Assembly (NCBI RefSeq): GCF_901538265.1
Contig: NZ_LR593886.1
Span: 7,151,738-7,215,737 of the forward strand
Length of the DNA stretch: 64,000 nucleotides
From: Gemmata massiliana
GTDB taxonomy: Bacteria > Planctomycetota > Planctomycetia > Gemmatales > Gemmataceae
Direction of reading: 5' to 3'
Shown here: positions 9,865 through 17,956 of the stretch, one piece after another
Numbering within the stretch: position 1 is the first letter of the stretch
Layout: each line of letters opens with the position of its first letter
Made by a program: the position numbers and the translations under genes
The notes under the pieces: model-generated
What the model was told of the DNA's origin: nothing
Databases searched by the model: none
Seen by the model: only the letters and a program-made list of their open reading frames with translations

Positions 9865-10488
9865 ATGCGAAAATACTCCAGCGACGTCGCCTTCACCCCC
9901 GCAGTGAAGGCCCTTCAGGAGCGAAAAGGCTCTCGCAACAGCTACGCCCGGATGGAGCGCAGCGGCAGTTGGGAAACCACGGTTACGCCCGAACTGGCCG
10001 CCTTCATCGCCGAACGGGACATGTTCTATCTGGGCACCGCGACCGCCGACGGGCAGCCGTACATCCAGCACCGCGGCGGCCCGACGGGGTTCCTCAAAGT
10101 CGTCGACGAACGCACGCTCGGGTTCGCCGACTTCGGCGGCAACAAGCAGTACCTTACGCTGGGCAACCTGTCCGAGAACCCGAAGGCGTTCATCTTCCTG
10201 ATGGACTACGCGAACCGCCAGCGCGTGAAGCTGTGGGGCACCGCGCGGGCGGTCGAGGGCGACCCGGACCTGGAAGCGAAGCTCCGCGACCCGAGCTACC
10301 CCGGCAAGGTGGAGCGGGCGATCTTGTTCACGGTCGAAGCGTGGGACAGCAATTGCCACCAGCACATTCACCCGCGGTACACGAACGAAGAGATCGCCCC
10401 GGTCGTCGAGAAGCTCCAGGCGCGGATCACGGAACTGGAGGCCGAAGTCAAGCGCTTGCGCGCGGCCGCGCCAGCCGGTCCGCAGTAA
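9865..10488 (+). CDS. Pyridoxamine 5'-phosphate oxidase-like flavoprotein
   Basis: 207-residue protein of the PPOX/FMN-binding split-barrel family. The N-terminal half has the barrel strand MFYLGTATADGQPYIQHRGG, followed by GFADFGGNKQYLTLGNLSEN and a FLMDYANRQRVKLWGTAR strand. The C-terminus is a short coiled coil (EKLQARITELEAEVKRL). Members bind FMN or F420 and reduce varied substrates. It begins 17 nt after the hydrolase gene and is the last closely packed gene of the operon. Confidence 0.87.
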   Translation: MRKYSSDVAFTPAVKALQERKGSRNSYARMERSGSWETTVTPELAAFIAERDMFYLGTATADGQPYIQHRGGPTGFLKVVDERTLGFADFGGNKQYLTLGNLSENPKAFIFLMDYANRQRVKLWGTARAVEGDPDLEAKLRDPSYPGKVERAILFTVEAWDSNCHQHIHPRYTNEEIAPVVEKLQARITELEAEVKRLRAAAPAGPQ

Positions 10489-10533
10489 GGCCACTCACAA
10501 TCGGTCCAGGTTCGCGAACCACGCGGTACATCA

Positions 10534-10585
10534 GGGCGCACTATCGAAATGGCTGAGACAAATTCCGCATTTCGATAGTGCGCCC
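10534..10585. repeat. 18-bp perfect inverted repeat between the redox operon and catalase
   Basis: GGGCGCACTATCGAAATG at 10534-10551 is matched exactly in reverse complement at 10568-10585, with a 16-nt loop. It has no U-tract. It could end the upstream transcript, act as an operator for the catalase gene 120 bp downstream, or be a dispersed palindromic element. The arms carry CGAAAT, resembling the CGAAA sites at 6853-6918. Confidence 0.7.
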
Positions 10586-10705
10586 GTCCTACGCGGCACA
10601 CGCGCTTTGTGCGGCCCCTCCGCTTCTATAAGTTGTGCGGTATCTCCGCTGCGCATTTCAGGCCGTGCCCTGCACGATTCACCCACGATCCCGGAGTCTC
10701 GTAAT

Positions 10706-11641
10706 ATGTCGTCTGCACTGATTACCGACCTGCTCGACGTCCTCGACAAGCTCTCCGGAGGCGCTCACGCCGGGTTCCGGCCGGCGCACGCAAAGGGGTT
10801 CCTGTACTCCGGGATGTTCGCTCCCGCACCCGAAGCCGCAAAACTGACACGAGCGCCGCACGCGACCCGGCCGTCCACCCCCGTCACCGTGCGGTTCTCG
10901 CTGTCCGGCGGAATCCCGACTCTGGCCGATAACGATCCGAAGGGGTCGAGTCCACAGGGGTTCGCGGTCCGCTTCAACCTGGGCGACCACGTCCACACGG
11001 ACATCATCGCCCACTCGCACAACGGCTTCCCGGCCCGCACGGGGGAAGAGTTCCTGGAGTTCCTGCGTGCGGTCGCGGCCAGCGGTCCCGACGCGCCGAC
11101 GCCGCCACCGGTCGCGCAGTTCCTCGCCACGCACCCCGTAACGAGGCAGTTCGTCGAAGCCCCGAAGCCGATCCCGTCGAGCTTCGCCCGGCAAGCGTTC
11201 TTCGCCGTAACCGCGTTCAAGTTCACGAACGCCGAGGGCGCGAGCCGGTTCGGGCGGTTCCGCCTCGTACCGGACGCGGGAACCGAGTTCCTCAGCCCGG
11301 AACAAGCCGCGACGAAGACCGCGGACTTCCTCGTGGCCGAGCTTTCCGAGCGCCTGTCGAAAGGCGCGGTCACGTTCCGCGTTGTGGTGCAACTGGCCCA
11401 GGACAGGGACGACGTCACGAACGCCACGGCCGTGTGGCCCGAGTCCCGCGAACTGGTTCCCTTCGGCACGCTCACGATCACCGAACGGGTCGACGAGCTG
11501 AACCCGGAAATGCGGAAGATCATTTTCGACCCGATCCCGCGCGTGGACGGAATCGACTCCGCGGACGACCCGCTCACGGACGTTCGGTCCGATATCTACC
11601 TGCTAAGCGGTCGGCGCCGCCGAGCCGCCGCCGCGAAGTAA
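10706..11641 (+). CDS. Catalase-family heme peroxidase (SrpA-type mini-catalase)
   Basis: 311 residues, the size of catalase-related peroxidases rather than full catalases (about 480 or more). The catalytic histidine motif appears as AHAKG (H28; canonical VHAxG), followed by VRFSLSGGIPTLADNDPKG, GFAVRFNLGDHVHTDIIAHS and FRLVPDAG. The proximal heme tyrosine is probably in DVRSDIYLLSGRRRR near the C-terminus. GGAG precedes the ATG at 10706. Same strand as the upstream redox operon but separated by 217 bp containing an inverted repeat, so it may have its own promoter. Function: peroxide-dependent oxidation or removal. Confidence 0.88.
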   Translation: MSSALITDLLDVLDKLSGGAHAGFRPAHAKGFLYSGMFAPAPEAAKLTRAPHATRPSTPVTVRFSLSGGIPTLADNDPKGSSPQGFAVRFNLGDHVHTDIIAHSHNGFPARTGEEFLEFLRAVAASGPDAPTPPPVAQFLATHPVTRQFVEAPKPIPSSFARQAFFAVTAFKFTNAEGASRFGRFRLVPDAGTEFLSPEQAATKTADFLVAELSERLSKGAVTFRVVVQLAQDRDDVTNATAVWPESRELVPFGTLTITERVDELNPEMRKIIFDPIPRVDGIDSADDPLTDVRSDIYLLSGRRRRAAAAK

Positions 11642-11655
11642 ATTGCGAAGGCACC

Positions 11656-11725
11656 CACCCGCTCGTTAACACGCGCGGTTCGCCCGAAGGTCTCTTGGCG
11701 AACCGCGCGTGTTAACGAGCGGGTG
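11656..11725. repeat. 29-bp perfect inverted repeat, CACCCGCTCGTTA family
   Basis: The arm at 11656-11684, beginning CACCCGCTCGTTAACACGCG, is repeated exactly in reverse complement at 11697-11725 with a 12-nt loop (CGAAGGTCTCTT). Parts of the same sequence recur at 35828, 36664 and about 43465-43496. This is a dispersed palindromic element; it may double as terminator of the catalase gene, 14 nt upstream. Confidence 0.8.
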
Positions 11726-11788
11726 AATCAACAACCACAGCAAATCAATGCCCCTAAGACCGAATACAGCACTGGCTTTTCAATCCAG

Positions 11789-11882
11789 TCGATCCTGTTA
11801 ATCCTGTCAAAAGTCTTCTGCATTCGGAGTGCATTACCGGCCGGCTCACACCGACCGTTCGCCTCTTGTCTTGGCGAGCCGC
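11789..11882. repeat. Fragments of the GATCCTGTTAATCCTGTC dispersed repeat
   Basis: 11791-11808 matches the right arm of the repeat at 40057-40172 and 43303-43430. 11841-11882 (CCGGCTCACACCGACCGTTC and a following CTTGGCGAGCCGC) resembles the second module at 43436-43475. The 313-bp gap between catalase and the UvrA-like gene is essentially made of such repeats; no gene is seen. Confidence 0.7.
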
Positions 11883-11953
11883 ATGCTAACAAATGCTGAC
11901 ATTCTCGGCCCTCCGGCCATCTACCCCGGCCGGAGTTGCCCGGGACAGCGCGA

Positions 11954-14203
11954 TCAGTCTTGAATATAGGCACTGGTAAGCGACCGCTTGGCCCGCTGAA
12001 GGTCTCGAGGGGTACCTTCAAACATGACGGTACCGCCCTTACTGCCGCCCTCCGGCCCGATATCGATGATCCAATCGGCGTTCTTAATCACGTGCAGATT
12101 GTGTTCAATGACGATCACTGTGTTTCCGGTATCTACTAGACGATTCATGACCCCCAAAAGATGGCCGATATCCGACATGTGCAAACCGGTGGTAGGCTCG
12201 TCCATCACATAAACGCTGCCCTTTTTGTGCAGCTCGCTGGCCAACTTGATGCGCTGGCACTCCCCGCCCGAGAGCGTGCTGAGCGGCTGCCCCAAACTCA
12301 GGTAGTCCAGCCCCACGTCACTCATCGCTTGTAGTTTGCGCCGCACTTCCGGTAGCTCAAAGTGCTCCAGCGCCTGCTGCACGTTCATAGCCAGCACGTC
12401 GCTGATGGACTTACCCTTCAGTTTGTAGGCCAACACGTCGTCTTTAAAGCGCTTGCCGCCGCACACTTCGCAGGGCGTCTTCACTTCGCTTAAAAAGGCC
12501 AGATCGGTGTAGATCACGCCGAGTCCCTGGCAGTTGTCACAAGCACCCTTGGAATTGAAACTGAACAGCGCAGCAGAAACCTTGTTGGCCGTGGCGAATG
12601 CCTTGCGGACGTCGTCCATGATGCCGGTGTAGGTCGCGGGGTTGGAGCGGCTGGACGCGCCCACTGCGGATTGATCGATGACAATCGCGTCGGGGTGCTG
12701 CTGCAAAAACACCCGGTTTATCAGGGAACTCTTCCCCGAGCCGGCCACACCCGTTACTACCGTCAGCACACCAGTAGGAATATCCACGCTGACGTTTTGG
12801 AGGTTGTTCGCTTTGGCGTTCTTAACTGACAGCTTCCCCCTAGGCTTGCGGAACTCGCCCTTGAGCGGGACGTTCTGCTTGATGTGTTTGCCGGTTAGCG
12901 TATCGGCACGCAGTAAATCCTTATAGCTACCCTCGAAGACGATCTCGCCGCCGTGCCGCCCCGCTCGCGGCCCCACGTCGACGATGTGATCCGCCACTTT
13001 AATCACGTCCGGATCGTGCTCCACGACGATGACCGTGTTCCCCTTGTCGCGTAACTTCTGTAGCAGCTCGTTCATGCGGTGAACGTCGCGCGGGTGCATG
13101 CCCGTGCTGGGTTCGTCGAAGACGTATGTCACGTCCATCAGGCTGCTACTGAGGTGCTTGACGATCTTGATGCGCTGCGATTCACCGCCGGACAGCGTGT
13201 CGGTCTCGCGGTTCAGGTTGAGGTATTCGAGGCCGATATCCACCAAGTGTTGCAGACGCTCGACCAGCGTATTCACGATGGGCCGGGCGATCGGGTCTTG
13301 AATCGCCTTCAGGAACCCGATCAACTCCGTGATCTCCGTGTTCGCCAGCTCAGCAATGTTGCGATCGTTGATTTTGCACTTCAGCACGGCCTGACTGAGC
13401 CGCCCTCCCCCGCACACGGAACACGGCCCCATCGTCATGTAGGGAGCCACCGCCTTTTGTGTGCGCTCCGACATCGTTTTGATGTCGCGTCGGATGTATT
13501 TGGAGGCGAACTTCTCGAGAATGCCCTGGAAAGTCAGATTGATCTCTTTGGCGCCGATCTTGGTCTTGATCTTCATCGGCTCGCTGTACAGCAGCGAGTC
13601 CATTTCCTTTTTGGTGTATTTCGAGAGTTTCTTATCCGCGTCGAACAATCCGGATTGAATGCAGAGGCTCCAATCCCATTTGTCTACCGCGTAGTCCGGG
13701 AACAGGAGCGCGCCTTCGTTGAGCGATTTGGACGTGTCGAGGAACTTATCCAGATCGACGTCCAGCTTGCGCCCGAGTCCGTTGCAGTTCGGGCACATGC
13801 CCTGCGGGTCGTTGAAGCTGAAGACGTTGACCGAGCCGGCGAAGGGCTGGCCGATGCGCCAAAAGAGGCGGCGCAGGATGCTGTAAATGTCTGTCACTGT
13901 TCCGACGGTCGAGTGGGAGCCGCCGCCGAGCCGCTTCTGGTCCACGACGACGGCCATACTCAGGTTTTCGATCGCGTCGGCTTCTGGTTGGGGGTAGCGC
14001 GGTAGGAAGTTGCGGATGAACAGGCTGAAGTTCTCGTTCAGCAACCGCTGCGCTTCGTTCGCGATCGTGTCGAACACGATCGACGATTTCCCGGAGCCGG
14101 ACACGCCCGTAAAGATCGTGATCTTGCGCTTGGGGATGCGCAGAGACACGTTCTTCAAATTGTTCTCGCGCGCGCCGCGGATCTCGATGTATTCCTGGGG
14201 CAC
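11954..14203 (-). CDS. UvrA-like ABC ATPase (UvrA2/class III, lacking the UvrB-binding insertion)
   Basis: 749 residues against about 940 for canonical UvrA. Two ABC cassettes are complete: Walker A GVSGSGKSS near residue 33 and GVAGSGKSS in the second half, signature loops LSGGESQRIK and LSGGECQRIK, Walker B regions VFDEPSTGMHP and VMDEPTTGLHM. Zinc-type cysteine pairs CPNC, CSVC, CDNC and CEVC are kept. The region between Walker A and the first CPNC is short, consistent with loss of the UvrB-interaction domain as in UvrA2/drug-resistance UvrA paralogs. Such proteins bind DNA or act in antibiotic self-protection rather than UvrABC excision. The gene is visibly richer in AT-containing codons than its neighbours, suggesting acquisition by transfer. 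Confidence 0.9.
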   Translation of the reverse strand: MPQEYIEIRGARENNLKNVSLRIPKRKITIFTGVSGSGKSSIVFDTIANEAQRLLNENFSLFIRNFLPRYPQPEADAIENLSMAVVVDQKRLGGGSHSTVGTVTDIYSILRRLFWRIGQPFAGSVNVFSFNDPQGMCPNCNGLGRKLDVDLDKFLDTSKSLNEGALLFPDYAVDKWDWSLCIQSGLFDADKKLSKYTKKEMDSLLYSEPMKIKTKIGAKEINLTFQGILEKFASKYIRRDIKTMSERTQKAVAPYMTMGPCSVCGGGRLSQAVLKCKINDRNIAELANTEITELIGFLKAIQDPIARPIVNTLVERLQHLVDIGLEYLNLNRETDTLSGGESQRIKIVKHLSSSLMDVTYVFDEPSTGMHPRDVHRMNELLQKLRDKGNTVIVVEHDPDVIKVADHIVDVGPRAGRHGGEIVFEGSYKDLLRADTLTGKHIKQNVPLKGEFRKPRGKLSVKNAKANNLQNVSVDIPTGVLTVVTGVAGSGKSSLINRVFLQQHPDAIVIDQSAVGASSRSNPATYTGIMDDVRKAFATANKVSAALFSFNSKGACDNCQGLGVIYTDLAFLSEVKTPCEVCGGKRFKDDVLAYKLKGKSISDVLAMNVQQALEHFELPEVRRKLQAMSDVGLDYLSLGQPLSTLSGGECQRIKLASELHKKGSVYVMDEPTTGLHMSDIGHLLGVMNRLVDTGNTVIVIEHNLHVIKNADWIIDIGPEGGSKGGTVMFEGTPRDLQRAKRSLTSAYIQD

Positions 14204-14248
14204 GAATTCTCTCCTTGAATGATTAGATCCCGATACCGCGACCGTATC

Positions 14249-15529
14249 TCAGGAACGCGCGATGGTCGCAAGACCGAGGGCGCGCCGGCAATCGGCAAGT
14301 CGGCGGCGCAGGAACTCTTGATCGGCGCTCGCGCTCGTTAACCGCAGCGCCTCCAGCCAGGCGCGCTCGGCGGCGGGGTGTTGACCGAGGCGCGAGTGGA
14401 GTTCGCCGATGACCGCGTACCAGCCGGGGTAGCGGGCGGGAACGTCTTCCGGGGCCACGGCTGCCAGCCGGTCGAGCCCGGCTTGCGGGCCGCGGAGATA
14501 AACTTCGGCAACGGCACGGTTAAGGGCGTGAATCGGCGACGGGGCAATGCGATCGAGCACGTCGTATCCAGCGGCGATCCGGTGCCAGTCGGTGTCCGCA
14601 ACGCTCGACGCGCGGCAGTGCTCCCAGGCGATGCCCGCTTCCACGTGATAGCGCGTCAACTCGTCGCCGGCAGCGGCCCGCGCGAGCCACTCCATGCCCT
14701 CGCGCACGTCGCCCCAATTCCAGGTAGAACGGTCCTGTTGCTCGAACAGGACGATACCGCCGTCGAGAGCGACCCGCGCGTCGAAACGGGCCGCGTGGAA
14801 GCACATTAGCGCGAGCAGCGCGTGTACCACCGGGACATCGCCAACGGGGTGCGCGGCCAGCATTTGCGCCAGCCGCCGGGCCTCGTCACACAAGTCGCGT
14901 CGAATCGGAACATCGGCATGAGTGGCGTGGCAGCCCTGACTGAACAGGAGGTAGATGACCGAGAGCACCGCGTCCAGTCGGGCGCGGAGTTGGGGGGTGG
15001 CGGGTGCCTCGAAATCGATGTCCAAATCGCGCAGCCGATCCCGCGCCCGTTCGATGCGCTTCTGGACGTTGGCTTCGGTTGTAAGCAAGCCGCGTGCGAT
15101 CTCGGCCGAACTGAATCCGCACAGCGTCCGAAGCGCGAAGGCGACACGCGACTCCGCCGGTACCTCTTCGTGGCAGCTCACGAAGAGGAGGCGGAGCGGT
15201 TCGTCGCCGATCTCGTCGGCGAAATGCACTTCGGGTGGCGCCGCGACCTGCTCGGCTCCGTCCGACAGGTGCGGCAGTACCCGAGCGTAGGTTTGCTCCC
15301 GCCGTAAGGCGTCGACCGCCAGATTGCGGGCGGTGCGATAGAGCCAGCCGGCCGGGTCTTCGGGAACGCCGCGGCGCGCCCACGACTCCAGAGCCTGCAC
15401 GAGCGCGGCCTGCACGACGTCCTCGACCAGATCGAGTCGGCGCACGCCGAGCGACCGGGTCAGCACGGCGACGAGCCGACCGAACTCGTGACGGAAAAAG
15501 TGCTCCACGAGGGCGCGCGGTTCACTCAT
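14249..15529 (-). CDS. ECF sigma factor with C-terminal TPR-like extension (ECF42 type)
   Basis: 426 residues. Region 2 is seen at about residues 10-80 (EDVVQAALVQALESWARRGV, then PAGWLYRTARNLAVDALRRE) and region 4 around 130-175 (FALRTLCGFSSAEIARGLLT). The C-terminal about 230 residues are helical with repeats such as ALLALMCFHAARFDARVALD and AVAEVYLRGPQAGLDRLAAV, the DUF6596/TPR-like extension. Sigma factors of this form are group ECF42, which characteristically pair with DGPF/YCII genes. Here a YCII gene overlaps its start by 4 bp (ATGA), so the pair is translationally coupled. The activating signal is unknown. Confidence 0.9.
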   Translation of the reverse strand: MSEPRALVEHFFRHEFGRLVAVLTRSLGVRRLDLVEDVVQAALVQALESWARRGVPEDPAGWLYRTARNLAVDALRREQTYARVLPHLSDGAEQVAAPPEVHFADEIGDEPLRLLFVSCHEEVPAESRVAFALRTLCGFSSAEIARGLLTTEANVQKRIERARDRLRDLDIDFEAPATPQLRARLDAVLSVIYLLFSQGCHATHADVPIRRDLCDEARRLAQMLAAHPVGDVPVVHALLALMCFHAARFDARVALDGGIVLFEQQDRSTWNWGDVREGMEWLARAAAGDELTRYHVEAGIAWEHCRASSVADTDWHRIAAGYDVLDRIAPSPIHALNRAVAEVYLRGPQAGLDRLAAVAPEDVPARYPGWYAVIGELHSRLGQHPAAERAWLEALRLTSASADQEFLRRRLADCRRALGLATIARS

Positions 15530-15852
15530 GCGTAGCCGCCCAGTTCGCGAATCTCGATCAGGTTGTTACCCGGGCACTCCCGGGCAATGGCCAGCGCCGC
15601 GTCGTAGTTCTCGGCCTGAATCAGACTGAAGCTGGCGACGAACTCCTTGGCTTCGACGTAAGGACCATCAGTTACGATTTCCCCCCGAAGAACCCGGCCG
15701 CCCGGTTTCAGCCCGTCGCCACCAGGGAGGATCGACGCATTGAACTTCTGCATCCAGGCGTACCACTGACCCGCCAGGGTTTGCATTTCCTCCGGGGACG
15801 GCTGAGATTGAGGATCGGTGGAGTGACGGAAGATGAACAGATACTTCGACAT
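15526..15852 (-). CDS. YCII-related (DGPF) protein, partner of the ECF42 sigma factor
   Basis: 108 residues, ferredoxin-like YCII fold. MSKYLFIFRHSTDPQSQPSP opens the domain, and the family motif appears as TDGPYVEAKE (DGPY where the canonical form is DGPF). I start at the ATG at 15852, which has GGAGAACC upstream, rather than the in-frame ATG five codons earlier. The stop overlaps the start of the sigma gene by 4 bp. In other ECF42 loci DGPF genes are targets or partners of the sigma factor; the biochemical role is unresolved. Confidence 0.85.
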   Translation of the reverse strand: MSKYLFIFRHSTDPQSQPSPEEMQTLAGQWYAWMQKFNASILPGGDGLKPGGRVLRGEIVTDGPYVEAKEFVASFSLIQAENYDAALAIARECPGNNLIEIRELGGYA

Positions 15853-16040
15853 GGGACGGTTCTCCAAACAGTTTCACGTGCTCGGACCGGGGCCGTATCC
15901 CCGATTCCGGAAGGACAACGAACGAGCCACGAGCGTTCGGACACTCGCCCCGGATTATTTTTTCGAGAACACATCACCGTGAGTGATTGATAGCTTCCGC
16001 GCGCAATGCACCCTACCAATAGTATACGCAATATCACATA

Positions 16041-16075
16041 AATTACAAAAAAGAAACGCCGGCTTTTCGCCGGCG
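16041..16075 (-). terminator. Rho-independent terminator of the kdgK/eda operon
   Basis: CGCCGGC and its complement (16057-16063 and 16069-16075) with a 5-nt loop, followed on the minus strand by TTTCTTTTTTG. It lies 26 nt after the kinase stop codon. Confidence 0.85.
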
Positions 16076-16101
16076 CGACGCGCACTCCGCCTACAAAACG
16101 C

Positions 16102-17085
16102 TCAGCGCTTGATGCGCAACCCCTGCCCCTGCATGGCGGCTTCGACCTCGTCTTTTGTGAGCCACGGAAGGTCGCCCGGGACGGTGTGTTTGAGGGCGCC
16201 CATTGCGGCGCCGTAGTCGAGCCCCTTCTTCAAATCGCCGTCGATTAGACCGTGAATCAGCCCGGCCGCGAGCGCGTCGCCCGCGCCCAACCGGTCCACG
16301 ATTTCGACCTCGTACCACGCCGATTCGTAGGTCTGACCGGCCGAATAACCCACCGCCGCGAACCGATTCCGCCACACGAGCGACGCCTCGCGCCGCGTAC
16401 CGACCACGGTCGACACGCCGAATTTCTCCACAAGTCCTTCGGCCACCTCGGTGAAGTCCGCCCCCGTGATGCCGAACAGGTGCTCCGCGTCGGCTTCGCT
16501 CGCGATGAGCGCGTCCACTTGGGGGAGCAAGATACCCATGACCTCGGCCGCGTGGTCCTTCGCCCAGAGTTTCGAGCGGTAGTTGAGGTCCATGCACACT
16601 TTCACGCCGGCGTCGCGTGCCGCGTGCATCGCTTCATCGACCACTTCGGCCGCGCCGGGGCTGAGTGCCGCCGCGATACCGGAGACGTGGAACCACTTCG
16701 CGCCCCGAAAGATCGCGGACCAGTCGAACATACCGCGGTGCGCGCGAGCGACGGACGAATCCTTGCGATCGTAAAGAATGGAACTGGCGCGCGGGGACGC
16801 GCCGAACTCCAGGAAGTACAGCCCGCACCGCCCGTCTTCGGCGAACTGCACGAACTGATCGGACACCCCGATCTCGCGCACGCGGTTCGCCACGAGTTTG
16901 CCGAGCGCGTTATCGGGCAACCGCGACACCCACGCCGCCGAGCGCCCGAGCCGCACCAGCCCGGCCGCGGTGTTCAGCTCCGCGCCGCCGATTTCCAGAT
17001 CGAGTGAGCGCGCCTGCTCCAACCGCTGAAAGTGCGGCGGCGCGAGCCGCACCATAACTTCGCCGAACGCGACGATATCGGGCAT
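16102..17085 (-). CDS. kdgK: 2-dehydro-3-deoxygluconate kinase (PfkB family)
   Basis: 327 residues. PfkB-family sugar kinase: N-terminal DIVAFGEVMVRLAPP and the glycine-rich GGAELNTAAGLVRLG, and the C-terminal anion hole/catalytic base motif DRLGAGDALAAGLI. The substrate call (KDG) rests on overall similarity (FGEVMVRL, SRLPDNALGKLVANRVREIG) and on the adjacent KDPG aldolase gene; together they convert 2-keto-3-deoxygluconate to KDPG and then to pyruvate plus glyceraldehyde-3-phosphate. Start ATG at 17085, since the upstream extension would begin inside the space between the genes. Acts in the cytoplasm, probably in uronate or polysaccharide breakdown. Confidence 0.85.
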   Translation of the reverse strand: MPDIVAFGEVMVRLAPPHFQRLEQARSLDLEIGGAELNTAAGLVRLGRSAAWVSRLPDNALGKLVANRVREIGVSDQFVQFAEDGRCGLYFLEFGASPRASSILYDRKDSSVARAHRGMFDWSAIFRGAKWFHVSGIAAALSPGAAEVVDEAMHAARDAGVKVCMDLNYRSKLWAKDHAAEVMGILLPQVDALIASEADAEHLFGITGADFTEVAEGLVEKFGVSTVVGTRREASLVWRNRFAAVGYSAGQTYESAWYEVEIVDRLGAGDALAAGLIHGLIDGDLKKGLDYGAAMGALKHTVPGDLPWLTKDEVEAAMQGQGLRIKR

Positions 17086-17146
17086 GACGTCTTTCGCTTT
17101 GTTTTGGGAAACGTACCGGGCACCGAACACGGGTGGTCGCCCGCGC

Positions 17147-17797
17147 CTACGACGTCTTCCGGTACTGCTTCACGACCTCGGCGTATTGTTTCGCCAGTTG
17201 CGTGATGCGGGCGAAGTCGCCGGCCGCGACCGCCTTCGGCTCTACCATTTGCGACCCGACGCCCAGGCATACCGCCCCGGCCTTCAGGAACTCCGGCGCG
17301 GTGTTCAGATCGACCCCGCCCGTGGGCATCAGCTTCACTTGCGGGAGCGGCCCGCGCAGCGCTTTGAAGAACGGGGGGCCGACTACCTCAGCCGGAAACA
17401 CCTTCACGATGTCCGCACCCGCCTCCCACGCGGTCAGAACTTCCGTCGGCGTGAACGCACCCGGCATCACGAGTTTGTCGTAGCGCCGGCACACCTTGAT
17501 GACGTCCAGATTCAGGCTCGGTGCGACGATGAATTCGGCCCCCGCGAGGAGCGCGGCGCGGGCCGTTTCCGGGTCGAGGACGGTCCCCGCACCGAGCAGC
17601 ACGCGGTCACCGAGCTGCTTCTTGGCGGCGCGAATCACGTCGAGCGCGTTCGGCACGGTAAAGGTGACTTCGGCCACCGTCACACCACCGTCGGCGAGCG
17701 CCTTCACGACCTCGACGAGCGGTTCCGGGGAAGAGAAACGCACAACAGCGACGATGCCGCACTCGGTCACGCGCTGCAAATCTTGTTCACGGCTCAT
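17147..17797 (-). CDS. eda: KHG/KDPG aldolase
   Basis: 216 residues. Class I aldolase of the Entner-Doudoroff pathway. The Schiff-base lysine is in DIVKVFPAEVVGPPF; other family landmarks are CGIVAVVRF at the N-terminus, EVTFTVPNALDVI, GAGTVLDPETARAALLAGAEF and LMPTGGVDLNT. The ATG at 17797 gives the normal family N-terminus. It is followed 61 nt later by the KDG kinase on the same strand; the two form a compact operon ending at the terminator at 16041-16075. Confidence 0.92.
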   Translation of the reverse strand: MSREQDLQRVTECGIVAVVRFSSPEPLVEVVKALADGGVTVAEVTFTVPNALDVIRAAKKQLGDRVLLGAGTVLDPETARAALLAGAEFIVAPSLNLDVIKVCRRYDKLVMPGAFTPTEVLTAWEAGADIVKVFPAEVVGPPFFKALRGPLPQVKLMPTGGVDLNTAPEFLKAGAVCLGVGSQMVEPKAVAAGDFARITQLAKQYAEVVKQYRKTS

Positions 17798-17956
17798 GCA
17801 GCGGATTGTCCGCAATTCCGGCCAAACGGCAACGGTCCGGCGCGAGAGTTCGCGCGGGCGCGGCGGAAATACCGGTACCGCCTCCCGTTCGGCACCCGAC
17901 TTGAATACACTTCTCCCGTCGTGCCCGTGCCCAATCCTCCATTTCGGACGCTGCCA

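Noticed and set aside
10534-10585. Rho-independent terminator of the redox operon
   Set aside because: The hairpin is perfect, but no U-tract follows on either strand; kept only as an inverted repeat of unknown role.
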